From positions 1-12,532 of the forward strand of contig JAXGBA010000116.1 in the NCBI GenBank assembly GCA_034186235.1: a stretch of 12,532 nt of DNA, given 5' to 3'. Shown here in pieces: positions 1 through 8,072 of the stretch. Both the position numbers and the translations under genes were made by a program. The stretch is from CAKSKB01 sp034186235 (GTDB taxonomy: Bacteria > Bacillota > Clostridia > HGM11514). The notes beneath the pieces are model-generated. The model searched no databases, was not told the origin of the DNA, and saw only the letters and a program-made list of their open reading frames with translations. The stretch's first letter is position 1, and each line of letters opens with the position of its first letter.

Positions 1-8
1 GGCACTGG

Positions 9-47
9 AAATCAACCCATAATTTGTGGGTTGATTTTTTTGTTTTT
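9..47 (+). terminator. Rho-independent terminator of an upstream gene outside the window
   Basis: A perfect 9-bp inverted repeat (ATCAACCCA at 11-19, TGGGTTGAT at 27-35) with a 7-nt loop is followed by a run of T broken by one G (34-47). This is the form of an intrinsic terminator read on +. The gene it ends lies left of the window. Read on -, no T-tract follows, so it works in one direction only. The next gene starts about 190 bases later, so it probably isolates the SLH gene from upstream transcription. Confidence 0.85.
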
Positions 48-59
48 GTATTGTATAAT
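31..59 (+). promoter_or_regulatory. Probable sigma-A-type promoter of the SLH protein gene
   Basis: TTGATT (31-36) is spaced 17 bp from a perfect TATAAT (54-59). The -35 hexamer matches TTGACA at 4 of 6 positions and lies inside the 3' arm of the preceding terminator. Transcription would begin near 66 and give a leader of about 170 nt before the ATG at 235. No better-spaced -35/-10 pair was seen between here and the start codon. Confidence 0.55.
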
Positions 60-170
60 CGTAACTGTGGTTGACATAACAGAGAATTTTGAAAAGCAAA
101 ATGATTCGTAAAATCAATAAGCTTTTTAATTTTTTGAAAAATTCTAAAAATTATGTAAACCACATCGGGG

Positions 171-225
171 CAGCGGATTACGGTGACCGCTCAAAACAAT
201 CCGTAAAAAATATATTTATGGGAGG
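171..225 (+). promoter_or_regulatory. Structured 5' leader and ribosome binding site of the SLH gene
   Basis: Two competing pairings are visible. AGCGG (172-176) can pair with CCGCT (187-191). Alternatively CGGATT (174-179) can pair with AATCCG (198-203), or TTACGG (178-183) with CCGTAA (201-206). The leader ends in a strong Shine-Dalgarno GGGAGG (220-225), 9 nt before the ATG at 235, which fixes that start. The pairings match no riboswitch class I recognise, so a regulatory role is only an inference. They could also serve to stabilise the message of an abundant surface protein. Confidence 0.35.
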
Positions 226-234
226 ACATAGAAT

Positions 235-2829
235 ATGTCAAAAAAGTTTTTATCACTGGTAATGGCATTTGCAATGCTTCTCGGAATGTTCCAATCGGTT
301 TCCGCATTTAACATTGCGGAAGATGTAAAAGGAACAGACCTTGAAACAACCGCAGCGGTTCTCGGTTCGCTCAACATCATGACAGGCGACGCCGACACCG
401 GCAATTTCAGACCGGACGACAGCATTAAGCGTTCTGAGGTTGCCAGAGTTGCGATTTCCGAGCTCGGGCTTGAGTCGGTAGCACTCGGCAGCGAAGGTTC
501 GAGCAAATTTGCCGATGTACCGCTCACACACTGGGGGTTAGGTTATATAAATGTAGCGGCTTCAAGGTCGCTTGTTGTAGGCGATGACGGCGTTCATTTC
601 AGACCCGATGACCCCATTACAATTTCCGAAGCGGCTGTAATTTTCACAAAGATGCTCGGTTATGACCCCAAGGCTGACGCAGCCGGCGGATACCCGACAG
701 GATATATGATTACTGCTGAAAACATCGGTCTTTTTGAAGGCGTTTCCCAGACAAGCGGCAACGCAACGCGTTCCACTATAGCGAAAATGGCTGAAAACGC
801 CCTTGAAATCAAGATGATGGAACAGACCGGCTACGGCTCAAATGTACAGTTTGAAGTAACCGACAAGACCATCCTCAAAGACACACTGAATGTTGAAAAA
901 CTTTACGGACAGGTAACCGGCAACAAGTTCACCAGACTTAACGGCACCAGCTCGCTTAAGGACAACCAGGTTGAAATCGACGGCAAAATTTATAAGGATG
1001 TAACCGGTCAGGCTACCTCCCTTCTCGGCTATCAGGTAATGTATCTTGCAAAGACGAACAACAACACATCCCGTGAAAACGAAGTTATCATGGCAGTAGA
1101 GGACGCAAATGCAATGGACAGGCTTGAAATCGACGGTGAAAATGTTGTTTCGTTCACAGGCGACACCTCAAAGAAGCTTGAATACTGGAGAGATAAGCAG
1201 AGCGATTCCAAAACAAAGATTGCAAACATTGCAGAGGACGCAAAGCTTATTTACAACAGCAAAGCTGCTGATTTTGACAAAAATCTTATCAAGCCGGAAA
1301 GCGGAACAATAACGGGGGTAATTGAACTTATAGACAGCAACAGAGACGATGTTTTCGACATCATCAGCGTAATTCATTACGAAAACTATGTTGTAGATTC
1401 CACATCCGAAGCAAGCCATAAGATTTACGACAAGTATGACAAAGGATTTTTAACACTTGACCCCGATGACAGCGACATCAAGTTCTCGCTCACAAAGGGC
1501 GGAGCCGATATTAAGTTTTCGGACCTTAAAGAATGGGATGTTCTTTCGGTTGCAAAAAGCCTTGACGGCTCGGCGATCACGGTAAAGGTTTCGGAAAAGT
1601 CTGTTGAAGGCACAGTAACGGAAAAATCTAAAGAATATGTTTATATTGACGGCGAAAAATACAAGGTTGCCGAAAACTACACCGAAACAATTTCAATAGA
1701 CGATACAGGCAGGTTCTATCTTGACAACTATGGCAGAATAGCGGCAGTAGACGCAACAAAGAGATTTGCAAGCAACTACGCATACCTTTACGATGCATAT
1801 GAAGCTGACGCAGCAGGCAAGAAGATAACATTTGATTTCATGACAACCGACGGCAAGCTCGAATCCGTAAACGGCGCAGATAAAATGACTCTTGACGGCG
1901 TAAGCTCCAAGACCGCAAAAGAGGTTCTTGCAAGCCTTAAGAATGAGAGCGGCAAGATAGTTCCCCAGGTTATAACCTATGAGCTTAACGACAAGGGCAA
2001 CCTCAAAACCGTCGATTTGGCTGAAAACATGACAGACGGCCGTATCGACGAAAAGCAGTTCACGATAAATGCAGACGCAAAAGGTCTTGAATACAAGGCG
2101 TCGGTGAACAAGCTCGGAAAGTACAATGTATCCGCATCAACGCTGATATTTGACATTCCGGAAGGTTCTTCCGAAAGCGATTACTCCGTTAAGAAGCGCG
2201 ATATGCTTATAGACGGCTCAAAGTACGATGTTAAGATGTACGATGTAACCGACAGCATGACCGCAACAATCATGGTAATCACCAATTCGGCAGGTGTAAT
2301 TTCCGGCGAAAACAACATCGCTGTAGTCGACAGCCTCTCCACCGTTATGAACTCCGATAAGGAAAAGGTTGAAAGACTGTACGCATATGTGGGCGGCAAG
2401 AGAATAGGCGTAAACAGCAAGAGCCTTGACTACTTTGTAAAGGGCGAGGACAGAAAGCCTCTTGAGCAGGGCGACATTATAAGATACAGCACCAACTCCG
2501 CAGGCGAAGTTGACCGTTTTGAAGTTCTTATGAATGTAAGCGAAAAGACCACCGAATTCTCTAAGGACCTTGACAGCGATACAACAATCGTATACGGTAA
2601 GGTTGAAAAGAAATTCTCAGGTTCAATCAATGTATCCGTAAACGGCGCAAACACCGCAAACTACGCAACCGGCGGCGCAACCGTATATTCTTACGATTCC
2701 TCCAAGGTTGACAGCGAAATCTCCGTTGTAACACCCGACGATATCCAGAAATACGACGAAGCCGACGCAAAGCGTGTATTCCTTAAAATCTACAAGGATG
2801 AAGTTAAGGAAATAGTTATCGTAAAATAA
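235..2829 (+). CDS. Secreted S-layer homology (SLH) domain protein
   Basis: An exported 864-residue protein that probably binds the cell wall non-covalently. The N-terminus is a signal peptide (K3-K4, hydrophobic core 5-20, likely cleavage after VSA at 22-24). SLH domains follow: one at about 25-79 (NFRPDDSIKRSE at 57-68), one at about 92-143 (FADV...HW at 92-100, FRPDDPITISE at 122-132), and a degenerate third at about 150-192 (ATRSTIA). SLH domains usually bind pyruvylated secondary wall polymers through a TRAE-like motif. Here this reads KRSE in the first and TISE in the second, so the second may bind weakly. Residues 200-864 match no enzyme family I recognise. They are rich in Lys/Asp/Ser and beta-prone, with a recurring pattern of Gly-x-Val followed by IDG-x-x-Tyr (224-253 and 457-476, and a looser copy near 785-805), and one Asp-rich loop (DSNRDDVFD, 368-376) that resembles a calcium-binding loop. 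The gene stands alone between terminators. It could be an S-layer subunit or an accessory wall protein; no catalytic domain was seen. Confidence 0.85.
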   Translation: MSKKFLSLVMAFAMLLGMFQSVSAFNIAEDVKGTDLETTAAVLGSLNIMTGDADTGNFRPDDSIKRSEVARVAISELGLESVALGSEGSSKFADVPLTHWGLGYINVAASRSLVVGDDGVHFRPDDPITISEAAVIFTKMLGYDPKADAAGGYPTGYMITAENIGLFEGVSQTSGNATRSTIAKMAENALEIKMMEQTGYGSNVQFEVTDKTILKDTLNVEKLYGQVTGNKFTRLNGTSSLKDNQVEIDGKIYKDVTGQATSLLGYQVMYLAKTNNNTSRENEVIMAVEDANAMDRLEIDGENVVSFTGDTSKKLEYWRDKQSDSKTKIANIAEDAKLIYNSKAADFDKNLIKPESGTITGVIELIDSNRDDVFDIISVIHYENYVVDSTSEASHKIYDKYDKGFLTLDPDDSDIKFSLTKGGADIKFSDLKEWDVLSVAKSLDGSAITVKVSEKSVEGTVTEKSKEYVYIDGEKYKVAENYTETISIDDTGRFYLDNYGRIAAVDATKRFASNYAYLYDAYEADAAGKKITFDFMTTDGKLESVNGADKMTLDGVSSKTAKEVLASLKNESGKIVPQVITYELNDKGNLKTVDLAENMTDGRIDEKQFTINADAKGLEYKASVNKLGKYNVSASTLIFDIPEGSSESDYSVKKRDMLIDGSKYDVKMYDVTDSMTATIMVITNSAGVISGENNIAVVDSLSTVMNSDKEKVERLYAYVGGKRIGVNSKSLDYFVKGEDRKPLEQGDIIRYSTNSAGEVDRFEVLMNVSEKTTEFSKDLDSDTTIVYGKVEKKFSGSINVSVNGANTANYATGGATVYSYDSSKVDSEISVVTPDDIQKYDEADAKRVFLKIYKDEVKEIVIVK

Positions 2830-2840
2830 TATAGGCACTT

Positions 2841-2870
2841 AAAAAGGCTGCCCGTGAGGCAGCCTTTTTT
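2841..2870. terminator. Bidirectional terminator between the convergent SLH and PrsA-like genes
   Basis: A 12-bp stem (AAAAAGGCTGCC at 2841-2852 with GGCAGCCTTTTT from 2858) closes a 5-nt loop, CGTGA. The T-run at 2865-2870 serves + transcription from the SLH gene, whose stop ends at 2829. The A-run at 2841-2845 gives a T-run on -, serving the PrsA-like gene, whose stop is at 2881-2883. The hairpin fills most of the 51-bp gap between the two stops. Confidence 0.92.
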
Positions 2871-2880
2871 AATTCCGATT

Positions 2881-4029
2881 TTACTGTTGTTCTTCGGGCT
2901 TCTTACCTTCCTCGGCGTAAATCTTTTCGTATTCCGCCTGTATCTTTGACATGATTTCATCCTGCGAGTTAAGATACTCGCCCAAAACCTTTTCGACATC
3001 AATCGAATCATAAACCGACTTGTTAAGCCTTATATCCGCATCGGCGCAGAGTTTGTCGAGTTTTTCCTGAAAGGCATTTTTAACTATATTTTCGCTTATT
3101 GCCTCGCTGCTCATATATTCGTCAAGCAAGATATCGCGCTTTATAATCATATATCCGTACTGCGTTTCGACAATATCGCTTACCTGCCCTTCTCCAAGAG
3201 AAAATGCAGTTTCAATAAAGTTCTTGTCGTACGAATCATCCTTGGTAAACGTGTAGCCGTCGGGATACTTGTCATATCCCGGATCCTCGTTGTATTCGTT
3301 AATCAGATTTTCAAAATCCTCGCCATTGTCAAGCTTGGTTTTAACTTCCATTATCTTTCTGAGTGCTTCCTGCTTTTTGTCGTCGGAAACCGCCTCGTCT
3401 GTTTCGGGGTCCACCGTCATAACAAGAATGCTCTTTGCACGCACATAGTTATCCTTGTAATACTTTTTGATAACCTCCTCGGAGGGTTCACCGTATTCGG
3501 ACTTGAATTTATCAAAAAGATTTACCGAATACTGCGACATCTCCGTAATATCTTCATAAACCGCAGGCGTGAGGCCGCCGGCTTTAAGCTGAAGTTCATT
3601 CATGTATTCGCCGTAAGTATCTTTCATTTTGTTGGCTCTTTCGGTAACGCCTTTTTTATCCTCCTCCGAAAGCTCAACCTTTTCGGCTTTAGCCTCGGTT
3701 CTGTAAATATGATAAGGCTTGCACTTTTCGATTGCGTCGTCAAGAGCTTTCTGCTTGTAGCTTTTGCCCGTTTCCTCATCGATTTTATCCCAGAACCCGC
3801 TTCTGTCGGACTTCACAACATCATTTGCCGCAGCAATATCGTAGGACGCCATAATGAGAAAATAGTTGAACTCATCAACCGAAACCGTCTCGCCGTTTAT
3901 CGTCATAACAGCGTCTTTCGGGCCGTTATACCCGTCGTAGGTAATCCCCTTCTGGGATTCGGGCGTTTTTTTGCCGCAAGCGGTAAGCAAAACCGAAAGC
4001 GTAAGTATCAGCGCAAGTATTTTTTTCAC
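2881..4029 (-). CDS. PrsA-like foldase lipoprotein with a parvulin-type domain
   Basis: A predicted lipoprotein of 382 residues anchored on the outer face of the membrane, where PrsA-type foldases help exported proteins fold. The N-terminus is a lipoprotein signal (K2-K3, hydrophobic 4-15, lipobox LTAC with Cys18). Residues about 40-180 resemble the SurA/PrsA N-terminal chaperone region (INGETVSVDEFNYF at 44-57), and about 195-300 is a rotamase domain (ILV at 201-203, LDNGEDFENLINEYNEDPG at 233-251, FSLGEGQVSDIV at 276-287, YGYMIIK at 291-297). The two histidines usual in active parvulins (AxHILV and GxHII) are replaced by Ser200 and Met294, so isomerase activity is doubtful and a chaperone role is more likely. 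The C-terminus (about 340-382) is a charged Glu/Lys-rich helix-like tail. The start is GTG, supported by the signal peptide and by GGAAAGGA at 4040-4047. It lies 49 bp downstream of mfd and has its own promoter. Confidence 0.87.
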   Translation of the reverse strand: MKKILALILTLSVLLTACGKKTPESQKGITYDGYNGPKDAVMTINGETVSVDEFNYFLIMASYDIAAANDVVKSDRSGFWDKIDEETGKSYKQKALDDAIEKCKPYHIYRTEAKAEKVELSEEDKKGVTERANKMKDTYGEYMNELQLKAGGLTPAVYEDITEMSQYSVNLFDKFKSEYGEPSEEVIKKYYKDNYVRAKSILVMTVDPETDEAVSDDKKQEALRKIMEVKTKLDNGEDFENLINEYNEDPGYDKYPDGYTFTKDDSYDKNFIETAFSLGEGQVSDIVETQYGYMIIKRDILLDEYMSSEAISENIVKNAFQEKLDKLCADADIRLNKSVYDSIDVEKVLGEYLNSQDEIMSKIQAEYEKIYAEEGKKPEEQQ

Positions 4030-4039
4030 AAATTATCAA

Positions 4040-4047
4040 TCCTTTCC
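4040..4047 (-). promoter_or_regulatory. Ribosome binding site supporting a GTG start
   Basis: GGAAAGGA on - lies 10 nt upstream of a GTG at 4027-4029. No ATG lies between it and the reading frame, and the codons just after the GTG encode a lipoprotein signal (MKKILALIL), which supports the GTG as the true start. Confidence 0.7.
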
Positions 4048-4064
4048 GTAAAGAACACAGCTTT

Positions 4065-4093
4065 AGTATACTCTATTTTTAACCGTTTTTCAA
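4065..4093 (-). promoter_or_regulatory. Sigma-A-type promoter of the PrsA-like gene, overlapping the end of mfd
   Basis: Read on -, TTGAAA (4088-4093) is spaced exactly 17 bp from TATACT (4065-4070); each hexamer matches the consensus at 5 of 6 positions. The -35 lies in the last codons of mfd, whose stop is at 4079-4081. Transcription would begin near 4058, leaving a leader of about 28 nt that contains the ribosome binding site. No terminator follows mfd, so read-through from mfd may add to expression. Confidence 0.65.
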
Positions 4094-7000
4094 CTCATTA
4101 AGACGATGTAATACAATTTTAATATTAGAAAGCGTATTCATCGCATTGCCTTCGGCGGCTCTTGTATATGTTATTGACGGTCTTGTGCCGGCAGAAACAA
4201 GAACTCTGCCTTTGAAATACCCCGCCGCAAGACTCGCCATGCCGATTGTTTCGGGAGCGGCATTTTTGAAATAAAACACGATGTTTGCACCGATTTGCCT
4301 TATTTCGCTTATCCCGACACCGGACGCAACATTTTTAAGCAGCGCAATTTCAAGAAGATTTGAAACGGCGGTGTTGTATTCGCCGAACCTGTCACGCAGT
4401 TCGTCCTCCATCTCGTTGTAATCCGCTTCGGATGAAATCTTTGCGATTCGGCTGTAGATGTCAATTCTCGTATCATTATTTTTAATGTAAGTTTTCGGTA
4501 TGAAAGCGTCAATATCCAGGTCGATTGTAACATCGGATATAACGGAGGCTTCGCCCTTCTGCCGCCTTATTTCGTCCTCAAGCATCATGCAGTAAAGCTC
4601 ATAACCGACAGAATCCATATGCCCGTGCTGCTGCGGACCGAGGACATTGCCGGCACCTCTTATTTCGAGGTCTCGCAGAGCAATTTTAAATCCTGAGCCG
4701 AACTCCGTAAAATCGCGGAGCGCCGCCAGGCGTTTTCTTGCGACCTCGCTTAAAACCTTATCCTTTTTGTACATAAGGTAAGCATAAGCCATTTTGTCCG
4801 ACCTTCCAACCCTTCCTCTGAGCTGATAGAGCTGCGAAAGCCCGAGACGGTCTGCGTCCTCAATTATAATCGTGTTCGCATTCGGAATATCAAGTCCGGT
4901 TTCGATAATCGATGTGCATACAAGGACATCAATATTGCCTTCCGCAACATCAATCATGATTTTTTCAAGCTCGCCTTCTCTCATCTGCCCGTGCGCAAAT
5001 GAAACCTTTGCGCTCGGAACAAGCTCGCTTATTCGCTTTGCCGCCGCAGAAATGCCTTCAACCCTGTTGAAAAGGTAATAAACCTGACCGCCCCTTGAAA
5101 TCTCACGCACTATCGCATCACGCACAATCGACATATTCTGCTCCAGAACATAAGTTCTAACGGGGTAACGGTCTTTCGGCGGCGTGTTTATAGTGCTGAT
5201 ATCACGAATCCCGATCATTGACATATGAAGCGTTCTCGGAATCGGCGTTGCGGTCATTGTAAGCACATCGACATTTGTTTTAATTTCCTTAATTCGTTCT
5301 TTGTGCTTAACGCCGAAGCGCTGTTCCTCATCTATAATCAGAAGTCCGAGGTTTGGAAACTTCAAATCCTTTTGCAGTATTCTGTGTGTGCCGATAAGGA
5401 CATCGATTTGACCGCTGTTTACAGCTTCAACAATCTTTTTTTGCTGCGAGGGCGTCCTGAACCTCGAAAGCATTTCGACCCTCACCGCAAAATCAGCCAT
5501 TCTCTCGCGAAATGTATTGAAATGCTGAAGAGCAAGAACGGTGGTCGGCGCAAGATAGGCGACCTGCATACCGTCCATAACGCATTTGAAAGCCGCCCTG
5601 ATTGCGACCTCCGTTTTGCCGTAGCCGACATCACCGCACAAAAGTCTGTCCATCGGAGAAGATTTTTCCATATCGGCTTTGACTTCCTCTATGCTTTTAA
5701 GCTGGTCAGGCGTTTCCGTATAGGGAAAGTTCTCCTCAAACTCCTGCTGCCATGCCGTATCGGAGGAAAATTGGTGTCCCTTAATACTTTCGCGCTGAGC
5801 ATAAAGCTTGATAAGCCCCTTTGCAAGTTCCTCGCACGAAGCCTTGACCTTGCTTTTTGTATTCTTCCACTCCTTGCCGCCCAAGCGGTTAAGCTTAAGC
5901 TGTTCCTTACCGCCGACATATTTATGAATCATATCAAGCTGCGTTGCCGGAACATACAAAAAATCGTTTCCGCCGTACTGCAGCTTAAGATAGTCTTTGG
6001 TAACACCGCCGGCGGTTATAAGTTCCTGCCCGAGATATTTCCCGACGCCGTGGTTTATGTGGACAACATAGTCCCCCGGAGTAAGGTCTGAAATCGAACT
6101 TACGGCATTCTTTTTTGAAACCGTGCGTTTTTTCTTTCCGGCCTTCTTGAAAACATCCCTGTCCGAGATGAACACAAGGTTAAGCCCGGGGTATTCAAAT
6201 CCTCCCGAAAGGCTTCCGGGGGTAATCATAACGCCCTTGATTTCTGCTTCGGGATTTTCCGAAAACTCAGCTGCGATTCCCTCGTTTTTAAGGCTTTCGC
6301 TAAGATTAAGCCCCCTTGCGTATCCGCCCGAAAACAGAACCACACGGCAGTTTTGCTTCATGTACAGCTTCAGGTCCTCGCACAGCATTTTTGTGTTGCC
6401 GTTATAAGTTCCCTCGGTTTTAACCTGAAGCGAAGCAAGCGTTTTGTACGAAATGTCAGCGCCGCTCTGCAAAAACTCGCAAAGCGACAGTATACAGCCT
6501 TTTGATTTACGCACAATCTCGTGATAATCCGTATAAAAATCGCCGCTGATACCGCAAAGCTCGTCACGCTCATACATCGCCTCAATGGTTTTCATCAGCT
6601 CAAAACCGGTGTTTTCCGCCTTTTCTCTGATATTAATCGGTTCATCAAACACAAAAAGTCCGGAAAAGTATTCGAAAATAAGCGGAAGGTCCGGATAAAT
6701 TTCCGGTATATATTTATCGTTAGAAGGAAAATAATGCCTCTCGGAGAACTTTTCCCAATCCGGGTTGTTTGCCGCTTTAAGCTTATCCGCAATCCTCGCT
6801 GCGGTTTCGTAGTCATAAAGAATTTCGTATGCCGGCGGAATTATAATACTTTTAACCCTGTCCCCGGAAAGCTGCGTAAAGCAATCGAAGCTTCTGATTG
6901 TGTCGATTTCGTCCCCGAACATATCGATTCTGTACGGACAGTCGGATGTTATCGGAAAGACATCTATTATTCCTCCGCGAACTGCAAACTGCCCCGCCCC

Positions 7001-7501
7001 CTCTACCGTGTCGCATGCGCTGTAGCCTGCAAGAACAAGTTTTTTTGAAAAATCCTCCATGTCGAGTATGTCCGCCTCGGAAAGCGCAAAAGTGTAATTT
7101 TCAAGCAGCTTTTTCGGCAAAACCGGCTTAATCGCAGCTGCGGCGGTTGTAATGACGATTCCGCCTTTTCTTGATACCCTGTCCAGCACCGAAATTCTCT
7201 GAACCGTTGTTTCATTGCTCGATGAATCGAGGTCATAGAACATATATTCTCTTTCCGGGAACAACATCACACGCTCATCACAAAAGAATGTAAGGTCACG
7301 GTAAAACTGCTTTGCCGAAATTTCATCGGGCGTTATTATAAGGCATGAACGTGTGTCCGTTTCTTTAAGCAGCGAAAACAGAACATGCGCCTTTGCAGAA
7401 CCGGAAACGCCCGACAGACACACATTCTTGTTTTCAAGTATTGACTTTTTAGCATCCGAGTAGCCTTCAAGCCCGTCAAGAAGACCGTAAAATTTAGGCA
7501 T
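4079..7501 (-). CDS. mfd: Transcription-repair coupling factor Mfd
   Basis: A full-length 1140-residue Mfd (the family is usually about 1150-1180). It is a DNA translocase that pushes stalled RNA polymerase off damaged DNA and recruits UvrA. Visible parts: a UvrB-like N-terminal region (about 1-340) with a degenerate nucleotide-binding loop GVSGSAKAHVL at 31-41; an RNA-polymerase-interacting, CarD-like domain from about 470 (LTPGDYVVHINHGVGKYLG at 473-491); helicase domains with Walker A GDVGYGKTE (623-631), DEEQ box (724-727), TATPIPRT (750-757) and motif VI QLRGRVGRS (893-901); the region after it with GAGNVLGPQQHGH (949-961); and a C-terminal regulatory domain (about 990-1100). All motor motifs look intact. 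The ATG at 7499-7501 is supported by the purine-rich stretch AGAGGTGAGG, which overlaps the pth stop, so translation is probably coupled. It is the last gene of the glmU-prs-pth-mfd run. Confidence 0.97.
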   Translation of the reverse strand: MPKFYGLLDGLEGYSDAKKSILENKNVCLSGVSGSAKAHVLFSLLKETDTRSCLIITPDEISAKQFYRDLTFFCDERVMLFPEREYMFYDLDSSSNETTVQRISVLDRVSRKGGIVITTAAAAIKPVLPKKLLENYTFALSEADILDMEDFSKKLVLAGYSACDTVEGAGQFAVRGGIIDVFPITSDCPYRIDMFGDEIDTIRSFDCFTQLSGDRVKSIIIPPAYEILYDYETAARIADKLKAANNPDWEKFSERHYFPSNDKYIPEIYPDLPLIFEYFSGLFVFDEPINIREKAENTGFELMKTIEAMYERDELCGISGDFYTDYHEIVRKSKGCILSLCEFLQSGADISYKTLASLQVKTEGTYNGNTKMLCEDLKLYMKQNCRVVLFSGGYARGLNLSESLKNEGIAAEFSENPEAEIKGVMITPGSLSGGFEYPGLNLVFISDRDVFKKAGKKKRTVSKKNAVSSISDLTPGDYVVHINHGVGKYLGQELITAGGVTKDYLKLQYGGNDFLYVPATQLDMIHKYVGGKEQLKLNRLGGKEWKNTKSKVKASCEELAKGLIKLYAQRESIKGHQFSSDTAWQQEFEENFPYTETPDQLKSIEEVKADMEKSSPMDRLLCGDVGYGKTEVAIRAAFKCVMDGMQVAYLAPTTVLALQHFNTFRERMADFAVRVEMLSRFRTPSQQKKIVEAVNSGQIDVLIGTHRILQKDLKFPNLGLLIIDEEQRFGVKHKERIKEIKTNVDVLTMTATPIPRTLHMSMIGIRDISTINTPPKDRYPVRTYVLEQNMSIVRDAIVREISRGGQVYYLFNRVEGISAAAKRISELVPSAKVSFAHGQMREGELEKIMIDVAEGNIDVLVCTSIIETGLDIPNANTIIIEDADRLGLSQLYQLRGRVGRSDKMAYAYLMYKKDKVLSEVARKRLAALRDFTEFGSGFKIALRDLEIRGAGNVLGPQQHGHMDSVGYELYCMMLEDEIRRQKGEASVISDVTIDLDIDAFIPKTYIKNNDTRIDIYSRIAKISSEADYNEMEDELRDRFGEYNTAVSNLLEIALLKNVASGVGISEIRQIGANIVFYFKNAAPETIGMASLAAGYFKGRVLVSAGTRPSITYTRAAEGNAMNTLSNIKIVLHRLNELKNG

Positions 7502-7505
7502 AGCC

Positions 7506-8072
7506 TCACCTCTGGTTAAAGCGGTTCATTGCACCCGAAGCGTCACCCGATACAAGCATTTCGAGAGCCGTGCAGACATCGGGAATCATATCGGTGAGCG
7601 TTTTGATATCCTCTTTAGGGAATTTGCCGAGAACATGGTCAGCAAGGTCCATTTGCGGAAACGCCTTTCCGCCCACCCCTATTTTCAGTCTCGGAAAATC
7701 CTCCGTGCCGAGATTGTAAATAATTGATTTTATGCCGTTGTGACCGCCCGCGCTGCCCTTTAAGCGGATTCTCATTCTGCCGACATCCATTGAAACATCG
7801 TCAAACACAACGATAATATTCTCCGGAGCGCACTTGTATTTTGTAGAAAGCGACTTTACGCTTTCGCCGCTTAAATTCATAAAGGTCTGTGGTTTAGCAA
7901 GTACAACCTGCTCGCCGGTTATTCTGCCGATGCCGGTCAAAGCCTTGCAATCTGCCTTATTAACCTTAATATTATGTTTATGTGCAAGACACTCAAGATA
8001 TGCAAAACCGATATTGTGCCTTGTGTCATCATATTTTTTGCCCGGATTGCCCAGGCCGACAATAATTTTCAT
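7506..8072 (-). CDS. pth: Peptidyl-tRNA hydrolase
   Basis: A cytoplasmic enzyme of 188 residues that cleaves the ester bond of peptidyl-tRNAs released from stalled ribosomes and so recycles tRNA. The family signature is complete: GLGNPG (6-11, with Asn9), TRHNIGF (17-23, catalytic His19), FMNLSGESV (64-72, Asn66), VVFDDV (88-93) and GSAGGHNGIKS (106-116, Asn112). These correspond to the E. coli catalytic and binding residues shifted by one or two. Length is normal. The start is supported by GGAG at 8079-8082, 6 nt upstream. The stop lies 4 nt before mfd, and prs ends 79 bp upstream; that gap holds no convincing promoter or terminator, so pth is probably transcribed with prs. Confidence 0.97.
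   Translation of the reverse strand: MKIIVGLGNPGKKYDDTRHNIGFAYLECLAHKHNIKVNKADCKALTGIGRITGEQVVLAKPQTFMNLSGESVKSLSTKYKCAPENIIVVFDDVSMDVGRMRIRLKGSAGGHNGIKSIIYNLGTEDFPRLKIGVGGKAFPQMDLADHVLGKFPKEDIKTLTDMIPDVCTALEMLVSGDASGAMNRFNQR

Noticed and set aside
71..76. A perfect TTGACA as a -35 element for the SLH gene
   Set aside because: No acceptable -10 hexamer lies 16-19 bp downstream; the segment reads AAAGCAAAA. The TATAAT pair at 31-59 fits much better.
5225..6091. A 288-codon open frame on + inside mfd
   Set aside because: It is antisense to fully conserved mfd motifs, has no ribosome binding site, and has a composition typical of the reverse strand of a coding region.
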